Below are positions 14,614-20,078 of a stretch of 32,780 bases of DNA, in pieces (the stretch's first letter is position 1; every line of letters starts with the position of its first letter). Source of the DNA: an uncultured Acetatifactor sp. (lineage in GTDB: Bacteria; Bacillota; Clostridia; Lachnospirales; Lachnospiraceae); NCBI GenBank assembly GCA_947588705.1, contig CANPYT010000021.1, positions 1 through 32,780 of the forward strand, given 5' to 3'. A program made the translations under genes and the position numbers. Under the pieces are notes generated by a model. That model was given only the letters and a program-made list of their open reading frames with translations, was not told the origin of the DNA and did no database searches.

Positions 14614-16394
14614 AAATTCCTCTCCATGTCCTCAATCTCCGCTTCGCCCAACTCCACGCATTTTTTGTCGCGGATCGCATAGACCCGCGTACAGACGTGG
14701 AGCACCGTAGGGCGGTGGGTCGTCACGATGCAGGTGCGGGGATACTCGTCCTGCATGATATTCTTCAGCACCTTCCTCTCCGTCGCCACATCCAGGGCGG
14801 AGGTCGCCTCGTCCAGCAGCAGGATAGGAGACCTGCGCAACAGCGCCCTGGCAATCGACAGCCGCTGGGCCTGGCCCTCGGAGAATCCGCCTCCCCTCTC
14901 CCGAACCATGCTGTAGATCCCGTCAGGCAGCTTCTCCACAAACTCCCACGCGCAGGCCAGCTTCAACACCTCCACGATCTCCCCGTCCGTGGCGTCCTCC
15001 TTCACATTCCGCATATTCTCCGCTATGGTTCCGGAAAACATAGTGTTCCCCTGGGGCACATAAGAGAAAAGCCTTCTGGCTGCGGGCGTCAGCGCTACCC
15101 GCATCCCGCTCCCGTCCTCCGGGTCACGGTCCCCGCCGTAGAGCACCGCCTCTCCTCCCTGTATAGGCATCAGGGAAAGGATCAGCCGCAGCATGGTCGT
15201 CTTTCCCTCTCCCGAAGGCCCCACCAGCGCAATAATCTCATGGGGATGGACCTCCAGGGAAGCGTTTTCAAACACCTGGGTTCCCGTGTTGTATGCGTAC
15301 CGCACATCCCGCATCTTAAGGCTGATCCCCTCGCCCCGATACCTCTCCCGGAACCGCTCCACATCCTCCTCGCCGCTGTAATCTTCCCTGGGCATCTCCA
15401 CGATATCCATGAGACGCCCTGCGGAAGTGGTAAGAGAAATAGCGGTGGGGATCAGGGACGTCAAATTGTGGAGCGCCCCCGTCAGGGTCCCGGAAAGCCC
15501 CAGAAACATGGTCATGGTACCATAGCTGATCGAGCCGCTCCAAACCCGGTAGATCCCCCATCCGTAAGCGGCATAGGATACCAGCATGGACACCGTTGAC
15601 AGTACCAGCGAAGTCCCCATGGACATCTTCTGAAAATCCAGCCGCATCGTGATATACTCCCGCTGCAGCCCCTTCAGCTTTGCCACATAGAGCTTCAGCA
15701 GATCAAACGCCTTGATGGTCTGGATATTGGAGAAGGTCTCCTGGTTAAACCCGGACATTTTCGCCCCCAGGGCGGCGCTGCGCTTATTGTTGTTTACCAT
15801 CCGGTTCATCAGCGTCTTTGACAGGAGCAGGCTCACTGGCATCCCGAGGAACGCGAACGCCGCAAAGGTCCAGTCATAGTAGACCACCATGGCAAACGCG
15901 CTGCAGAACCGAAACACATAGATCGCCATATTGGGAACAAAGCTCAGTACGCCGTCGGAGATATTGCCCGCGTCAGAGCCCCATCGGGTCAGAAGATCCC
16001 CCGTATGGTAATTGGCCAGGGATTCCCAGTCTGTCACCAGTATCTTTTCAAAGATATCCGCCTTGATCTCCGCGTCTACCTTCATGCTGATATAGCTGGA
16101 AGCGTAACTGGAGATCAGGTTTATGATCGTCATGCCTACATTCAGACCGATCATCATGCTGAAGGTCTTTACCACCGCCCCCGTCTCATAACCTGTGATA
16201 ATGTCCACCAGATCCCGGGACACAAGGCTGGTCAAGAGGGAGACCACCGTGCCAACCATACCCAGCAGGGTATAAAAAACCATGGCAAAGCCATACCGCC
16301 TGCCGTACTGATAGATCCACTTTGTCTGCCGCCACATCTCCTGCAGCCTGCCCTCGCGGATACGGCCCAGGATAAATCTGATCTTTTCTTTCAT
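14610..16394 (-). CDS. ABC exporter, permease-ATPase half-transporter
   Basis: 594 residues. An N-terminal type IV exporter membrane domain (about 30-320, six predicted segments) is followed by a nucleotide-binding domain. Walker A is GPSGEGKTT (392-400), the signature is FSEGQ at 504-508 instead of LSGGQ, Walker B is ILLLDEAT (524-531) and the H-loop His is at 560. There is no N-terminal C39 peptidase, so any leader must be cut by another enzyme, and the nearby S26 peptidase is the candidate. It lies downstream of the two leader-bearing genes on the same strand, behind a terminator at 16461-16512 that would reduce its expression relative to theirs. GAGGAAA precedes the ATG. It probably works as a homodimer exporting the two small proteins. 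Transport of lipids or drugs cannot be excluded. Confidence 0.9.
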   Translation of the reverse strand: MKEKIRFILGRIREGRLQEMWRQTKWIYQYGRRYGFAMVFYTLLGMVGTVVSLLTSLVSRDLVDIITGYETGAVVKTFSMMIGLNVGMTIINLISSYASSYISMKVDAEIKADIFEKILVTDWESLANYHTGDLLTRWGSDAGNISDGVLSFVPNMAIYVFRFCSAFAMVVYYDWTFAAFAFLGMPVSLLLSKTLMNRMVNNNKRSAALGAKMSGFNQETFSNIQTIKAFDLLKLYVAKLKGLQREYITMRLDFQKMSMGTSLVLSTVSMLVSYAAYGWGIYRVWSGSISYGTMTMFLGLSGTLTGALHNLTSLIPTAISLTTSAGRLMDIVEMPREDYSGEEDVERFRERYRGEGISLKMRDVRYAYNTGTQVFENASLEVHPHEIIALVGPSGEGKTTMLRLILSLMPIQGGEAVLYGGDRDPEDGSGMRVALTPAARRLFSYVPQGNTMFSGTIAENMRNVKEDATDGEIVEVLKLACAWEFVEKLPDGIYSMVRERGGGFSEGQAQRLSIARALLRRSPILLLDEATSALDVATERKVLKNIMQDEYPRTCIVTTHRPTVLHVCTRVYAIRDKKCVELGEAEIEDMERNF

Positions 16395-16460
16395 TTAATA
16401 TTTCCTCATTCCCGCCGCACCACACTTCTCCCATACCCGTGGCCAAATGATAAAACACAA

Positions 16461-16512
16461 AAGAAGCCGCTGCAAACTACGCGACACCGTACACGCATTT
16501 ACAGCGGCTTAT
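16461..16512 (-). terminator. Terminator between the leader-protein genes and the ABC exporter
   Basis: On the minus strand AAGCCGCTG (16510-16502) pairs with CAGCGGCTT (16472-16464) and is followed by CTTTTGTGTTTT. The stem extends to 13 bp with one mismatch around a loop of about 24 nt. The position suggests abundant precursor mRNA with some read-through into the exporter gene. Confidence 0.7.
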
Positions 16513-16541
16513 TTTAAACCGATCGTAACCTTTTCTAAAAA

Positions 16542-16976
16542 TTAATCATACTTACCCTGAACATTTGTCTGATGAGTGCACTTTATAGTCGCGCTTGTAC
16601 ACGTGATTGCTTTTGTGGTAGCCTCATCACTCGCTTTCACCCACACCTTATACGTCATATTATCCCCGCTCTTATAAGCATCTGCCAACAGGTTACGAGT
16701 CACAACCACCGTATTTCCAGAATAAGTGCAGTCAAATTCAGAATACGCCTCTGAAACAGTATTGCTAAAGGTCAACGTTACAGTCGTTGCGCTGGAAATA
16801 TGCTCCACATCTTTAGAATGTACGCACCGAATCTCAAATACATGATGAGAACCATTCCAGTCCTGCACAGACACAGGATCTATTGTCCAGCAAATCGGAT
16901 CCGCACCGCTGGCCGCATACACGCCCTCAGCCAATTCATCATTCTCAATAACCACAGGCTTTACATAATCTTTCAT
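16542..16976 (-). CDS. Leader-bearing small protein A with CBM2-like Cys-flanked domain
   Basis: 144 residues from the ATG at 16976 (AGGGG 8 nt upstream). Residues 1-24 (MKDYVKPVV...EGVYAASG) are identical to those of protein B, are charged and are not a Sec signal. Residues 25-144 form a Thr/Val/Ser-rich, probably beta-sandwich domain with Cys near both ends (C29 and the Cys of ATIKCTHQ) and two further Cys. The order Cys-Trp, a Val-rich strand LTFSNTV, YSGNTVVVTRN, then a YKSGDNMTYKVWVKA strand and a final Cys recalls family 2 carbohydrate-binding modules, whose terminal Cys pair forms a disulfide. This is a resemblance I see, not a database result. It is probably recognised by the PqqD domain and exported by the ABC protein. 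A different function, such as a bacteriocin or adhesin, is possible. Confidence 0.8.
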   Translation of the reverse strand: MKDYVKPVVIENDELAEGVYAASGADPICWTIDPVSVQDWNGSHHVFEIRCVHSKDVEHISSATTVTLTFSNTVSEAYSEFDCTYSGNTVVVTRNLLADAYKSGDNMTYKVWVKASDEATTKAITCTSATIKCTHQTNVQGKYD

Positions 16977-16983
16977 TTCTATA

Positions 16984-17005
16984 CCCCTAGTGTGCTTCAG
17001 CACAC
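16984..17005 (-). promoter_or_regulatory. Hairpin directly before the ribosome binding site of gene A
   Basis: On the minus strand GTGTGC-TGAA-GCACAC (17005-16990) is a 6-bp stem with a tetraloop. It is followed at once by the AGGGG ribosome binding site (about 16988-16984). It may tune translation or protect the 5' end of a processed mRNA. Confidence 0.5.
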
Positions 17006-17030
17006 ATACCAATCAAAATTTGAAAGTTCC

Positions 17031-17055
17031 GCTGCAACGTAAACGTAAAATCTGC
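17031..17055 (-). repeat. 25-nt direct repeat upstream of gene A
   Basis: Identical over 25 nt to 17547-17571 upstream of gene B. It contains ACGTTTACGTT on the minus strand. Just upstream is a 13-bp tandem duplication (CATTCATCGACTT type, about 17055-17078). Confidence 0.85.
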
Positions 17056-17096
17056 ATTCATCGACTTCATTCATCGACAATACATTTTTCCTACAT

Positions 17097-17136
17097 GCCA
17101 ACATTTTCCCATAGGGAAATCACTATTAATGCTGGC
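17097..17136 (-). promoter_or_regulatory. Intercistronic hairpin at the end of gene B
   Basis: Minus strand: GCCAGCAT (17136-17129) pairs with ATGTTGGC (17104-17097), and inside it TTTCCC (17119-17114) pairs with GGGAAA (17110-17105). It covers the last codons and stop of gene B. There is no U run, so it is more likely an mRNA stability or processing element than a terminator. Confidence 0.5.
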
Positions 17137-17527
17137 CACAGTTATGGTTACATTCAAGGATAGCGCCATTAACAGCTAATCCCTGGTCAGCCTTCACGAT
17201 CACATCGCCCAAGCCAATGTTATCGTATGCATTGTTATGATAATTATAATCAATCACAACCGAATTGCCGCTCGACACCAGTGTACCACTTGACCCAACA
17301 TACTCCACCGGCATATTAAAGCTAATCGTCAATCTCTGCTTGCCGCTGTGATGATTATCGCTGGCTGAATGTCTGCCATCTACCTGAATGCGATAATCCC
17401 CTCTCCCCTCCTGAGGAGTCTGATGAATTCTAGCTGTCACAGTATAACAATCCGAACCGCTGGCCGCATACACGCCCTCAGCCAATTCATCGTTTTCAAT
17501 AACTACAGGCTTTACATAATCTTTCAT
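17126..17527 (-). CDS. Leader-bearing small protein B with CBM2-like Cys-flanked domain
   Basis: 133 residues from the ATG at 17527 (GGAAGGG upstream). The 24-residue leader is identical to that of protein A. The two coding sequences differ there at only 3 of 72 bases, all silent. After SGSDCYT the protein diverges: a predicted beta-rich domain with C27 near the start, RLTISFNMPVEYVG, a LVSSGNSVVIDYNYHN turn, GLGDVIVKA and a terminal ECNHNC. The pattern of strands and flanking cysteines parallels protein A, so the two are paralogues whose mature parts have changed much faster than the leaders. Histidines are frequent near the C terminus, which could bind metal. It is first in the transcript from the promoter at 17683-17711. 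The function is unknown; I propose an exported sugar- or surface-binding protein. Confidence 0.8.
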   Translation of the reverse strand: MKDYVKPVVIENDELAEGVYAASGSDCYTVTARIHQTPQEGRGDYRIQVDGRHSASDNHHSGKQRLTISFNMPVEYVGSSGTLVSSGNSVVIDYNYHNNAYDNIGLGDVIVKADQGLAVNGAILECNHNCGQH

Positions 17528-17546
17528 TTTTTCCCTTCCCCACACT

Positions 17547-17571
17547 GCTGCAACGTAAACGTAAAATCTGC
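17547..17571 (-). repeat. 25-nt direct repeat upstream of gene B
   Basis: Second copy of the 25-nt sequence at 17031-17055, here 20 nt from the start codon instead of 55 nt. It overlaps one arm of the leader hairpin at 17561-17597. Confidence 0.85.
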
Positions 17572-17597
17572 CAGCGTGGAATCCACACAGATTTTAC
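17561..17597 (-). promoter_or_regulatory. Strong 5' UTR hairpin of gene B
   Basis: Perfect 10-bp arms (GTAAAATCTG at 17561-17570, its complement at 17588-17597) enclose an inner GTGG/CCAC stem. The structure lies in the predicted 150-nt untranslated leader, 34 nt before the start codon. It could be an operator in DNA or an RNA control element. Confidence 0.6.
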
Positions 17598-17682
17598 AAG
17601 ACACCTCAACGGTTACATTAACATACAAATCTACAGCTTAATAATTTAAGTTATGTAAAAAAAGCCTTTTCTAGTTATTATC

Positions 17683-17711
17683 ATAGTACTCCAACTGCCG
17701 GGATCTGTCAA
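17683..17711 (-). promoter_or_regulatory. Promoter of the leader-protein genes
   Basis: Minus strand consensus -35 TTGACA (17711-17706), 17-nt spacer, -10 TACTAT (17688-17683). Transcription would start near 17676, giving a long 5' UTR before gene B. Confidence 0.6.
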
Positions 17712-17720
17712 CCGGAAATG

Positions 17721-17773
17721 GAAATTTTCACGAAGAATTTTCATGAGAATTTTCATGAAGATGGAAATTTTCA
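17721..17773 (-). promoter_or_regulatory. Four direct repeats TGAAAATTYC just upstream of the -35
   Basis: On the minus strand the motif TGAAAATT starts at 17773, 17755, 17743 and 17730, i.e. spaced 18, 12 and 13 nt. It ends 9 nt before the TTGACA box. Regularly spaced direct repeats at this place are typical of an activator site, for example of response regulators that bind tandem half-sites. No such regulator is adjacent. Confidence 0.55.
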
Positions 17774-17787
17774 ATGTTAATAATTGG

Positions 17788-17900
17788 TAAACAGTTCGGC
17801 CCGCGCCATTCCCGAAGCCGCGCTTTCCGGCGCTGCTCTTTCCGGCGCTGTGCTTTCCGGCGCTGCGCGCCTGCCTTTGCTCATAAAATGGCGGCTGAGG
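17788..17900. repeat. Dispersed repeat copy 3 (inverted, with internal 15-bp tandem repeats)
   Basis: Reverse complement of the copy 1/2 type: AACAGTTCGGCCCGCGCC, then CATTCCCGAAGCCGCG, and CCTTTGCTCATAAAA. The middle is replaced by three 15-bp units (CTTTCCGGCGCTG plus two variable bases). The end block GGCGGCTGAGG is inverted relative to the rest of the unit when compared with copy 2. It lies just after the ktrA stop codon. Confidence 0.75.
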
Positions 17901-17906
17901 ATCCTC

Positions 17907-18560
17907 TCACCCTTTCAGCTTTGCAAGCTTCAGCGGATTTGCCATGACAATGAGCCTTGTCTCCTTTTGCAGTGCTTCCTCCGGGTCGATATTCACCGAT
18001 ACCTCCCCGCCCCGGATCACCGCCACCACGTTGATGGAATATTTTTTCCGCAGGTTCAGCTCGATCAGGTTTTTCCCCTCCCACTCCGGCCTGACTTCAA
18101 GCTCCACCATGGAAACATCCCCTGAAAGCTCGATCAGGTCCACAAAACCGGAACTCATAAGGTTTTTTGCCAGACGGATCCCCGATTCCTTCTCCGGCAG
18201 CACCACCCGGTCCGCACCCACTTTGTTCAGGATCCTGCAGTTCATCTCGCTGGAGCATTTCGCGATGACAGTTCTGACGCCGAGCTCCTTGCACAGCATT
18301 GTCGCCATGACGCTGGCCTCAAGGTTCGACGCCATGGCAATAACCACTATGTCCACATTGGCAACGCCGAGCTGCCTGAGCACCTCTCCGTCCGTGACAT
18401 CCGCACATTTGCAATAGGGGATCTCGCCGCTCGCCTCATTTACAAGATCCTCATCCATATCCACGGCAAGCACCTCCGCACCGCTTTCCGCAAGCTCCTT
18501 CGCCACGGCCCTTCCGTATCTTCCAAGCCCAAACACCGCATAAGATTTGTTTCTGTCCAT
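17907..18560 (-). CDS. ktrA: Potassium channel regulatory subunit KtrA (TrkA family)
   Basis: 217 residues, normal for KtrA. The N-terminal RCK domain (about 1-135) has the Rossmann glycine motif FGLGRYGRAV, an acidic AVDMDED at the end of the second strand for the nucleotide ribose, and ATMLCKELGV. The C-terminal RCK-C domain (about 140-217) contains VELEVRPEWEGKNL and AVIRGG. In the family an octameric KtrA ring binds ATP, ADP or NAD(H), and in some species c-di-AMP at RCK-C, to gate the KtrB channel at the membrane. It starts 18 nt after ktrB, in the same operon. Confidence 0.95.
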   Translation of the reverse strand: MDRNKSYAVFGLGRYGRAVAKELAESGAEVLAVDMDEDLVNEASGEIPYCKCADVTDGEVLRQLGVANVDIVVIAMASNLEASVMATMLCKELGVRTVIAKCSSEMNCRILNKVGADRVVLPEKESGIRLAKNLMSSGFVDLIELSGDVSMVELEVRPEWEGKNLIELNLRKKYSINVVAVIRGGEVSVNIDPEEALQKETRLIVMANPLKLAKLKG

Positions 18561-18578
18561 AACCGGCCTCCCTCTTTG

Positions 18579-19940
18579 TCATCCCACACTGATCTCTTCC
18601 GTCGGGTTCTTGATGAGATTCTTCCTCTCCTTCTTTATATGAAAAGCGATCACCAGCGAGATCGGCCCCACCCTTCCGAGATACATGGCGGCAATTATGA
18701 TGAGCTTCCCCCACACATTCAGGCAGGGCGTCAGGCCCCTCGTCAGCCCCACCGTAGCCGTAGCGCTCACCGTCTCATAGAACACGTCAAGGGCGTCCGC
18801 GCCGGTAACCGCCGCCAGCAGCAGCGTAGAAGAAAACAGGATAAGGAAGGACATGCTCACCACCGCCACCGCCTTTCCCACCGCCTGCTTCGGTATGGAT
18901 CTGTGAAAAAGGGACACATCTTCCCTGCTGCGGATGGCGGACACAGCCGACGCGAGCAGCACCGTCACGGTGACAGTCTTAACTCCGCCCGCCGTTCCCA
19001 CAGGCGATCCCCCGATAAACATCAGGAGCAGCGAAAGGATCGCGGAGGCATTCGTAAGGTTCTCCTGAGGAACGGAAGCGAATCCCGCGGTCCTTGTGGT
19101 GACCGACTGAAAAAAGGAAGCCTGGAGTTTCTCAGGCAGCGAAAGCCCCCCTATCGTCAGGGGGTTGTCATACTCCAGGAGAAAGAAAGCCGCCGTTCCC
19201 GCTGCCAGAAGGATCCCTGTAGCGGAAAGGGCGATCTTGCTGTGGAGGGTCAGGCCGCAAAAACATTTCAGCTTCTGGCGCCTCAGGTTTTTCAGCACCC
19301 TCACAACATCCCACCAGACAATATACCCCACGCCGCCGACCACGATCAGCAGCGCTGTCACAAGGTTGATCCTAGGATCCCGGACATAGCCGCACAGGCT
19401 GTCCTCTCCTATGATATCCATCCCCGCGTTGCAAAAGGCCGAGACGGAATGAAACAGGGAGATCCATATGCCCCTGGCGCCGTATTCCGGCACAAACACC
19501 GTCATGCACAGCAGCGCCCCCGCGCCCTCCACAACAAAGGTGCCAAGGAGCACCTTTCGGAGAAACCTTACGATCCCGGACAGCGTATTCAGATTAAAGA
19601 CATCCTGCAGCAGCAGCCTGTCCCGGATGCCGATCCTGCGGTGAAACCCGATCATCAGGCCAGCCAGGACAGTGATGACGCCAAGCCCCCCGATCTGTAT
19701 CAGCCCCAATATGACAGCCTGTCCAAAGGCGCTCCAGGCCGACACGGTGGGCACCGTCACCAGCCCTGTCACGCAGATAGAAGTGGCGGCCGTAAACAGG
19801 GCGTCTATATAGGGAACCGCTTCCCCCGTGGCGGAGCTGACCGGAAGGGCAAGCAGCCCGCTTCCCGCCAGCATGGCCACAAAAAAGCTGAGCATGATCT
19901 TCTGGGTCGTGGATAAGCCAAAATGAATCTTCCTCTTCAT
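18579..19940 (-). CDS. ktrB: Potassium uptake channel subunit KtrB (TrkH family)
   Basis: 453 residues with about eight membrane helices arranged as four M1-P-M2 repeats. The four pore loops are visible with their filter glycines: TSICVTGLVT, SAFCNAGMD, VTTRTAGFAS and SATATVGLTRG. It is an Na+- or H+-linked K+ transporter that works as a dimer with the KtrA ring. The basic N terminus (MKRKIHFGLS) is cytoplasmic. GGAGGAAAGG precedes the ATG, and a promoter of near-consensus form lies at 19965-19993. No gaps or changes in the selectivity filter are apparent. Confidence 0.95.
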   Translation of the reverse strand: MKRKIHFGLSTTQKIMLSFFVAMLAGSGLLALPVSSATGEAVPYIDALFTAATSICVTGLVTVPTVSAWSAFGQAVILGLIQIGGLGVITVLAGLMIGFHRRIGIRDRLLLQDVFNLNTLSGIVRFLRKVLLGTFVVEGAGALLCMTVFVPEYGARGIWISLFHSVSAFCNAGMDIIGEDSLCGYVRDPRINLVTALLIVVGGVGYIVWWDVVRVLKNLRRQKLKCFCGLTLHSKIALSATGILLAAGTAAFFLLEYDNPLTIGGLSLPEKLQASFFQSVTTRTAGFASVPQENLTNASAILSLLLMFIGGSPVGTAGGVKTVTVTVLLASAVSAIRSREDVSLFHRSIPKQAVGKAVAVVSMSFLILFSSTLLLAAVTGADALDVFYETVSATATVGLTRGLTPCLNVWGKLIIIAAMYLGRVGPISLVIAFHIKKERKNLIKNPTEEISVG

Positions 19941-19964
19941 ATGCAGACCTTTCCTCCACAGGGA

Positions 19965-19993
19965 AGTATATCACATCAGCTGTCCGCTTACAA
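19965..19993 (-). promoter_or_regulatory. Promoter of ktrBA
   Basis: Minus strand -35 TTGTAA (19993-19988), 17-nt spacer, extended -10 TGATATACT with TATACT at 19970-19965. Confidence 0.75.
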
Positions 19994-20004
19994 GACTGTA
20001 GTCT

Positions 20005-20035
20005 GCGGCTGAGGGAACTGTTACGAACTGTTACC
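20005..20035. repeat. Dispersed repeat copy 4, internally deleted
   Basis: GCGGCTGAGGGA, the left end of the repeat, is joined directly to ACTGTTACGAACTGTTACC, its right end. The 80-nt middle of copies 1 and 2 is missing. It lies between ktrB and the ABC permease gene. Confidence 0.65.
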
Positions 20036-20078
20036 GTTTTTCTTTATCGGCTAGGCCGTAAATTGTAACCTGTTACCT

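Noticed and set aside
17788..17900. 3' extension of ktrA or a small gene at the repeat
   Set aside because: ktrA ends with its full RCK-C domain at 17907, and the following sequence is the inverted dispersed repeat with 15-bp tandem units.
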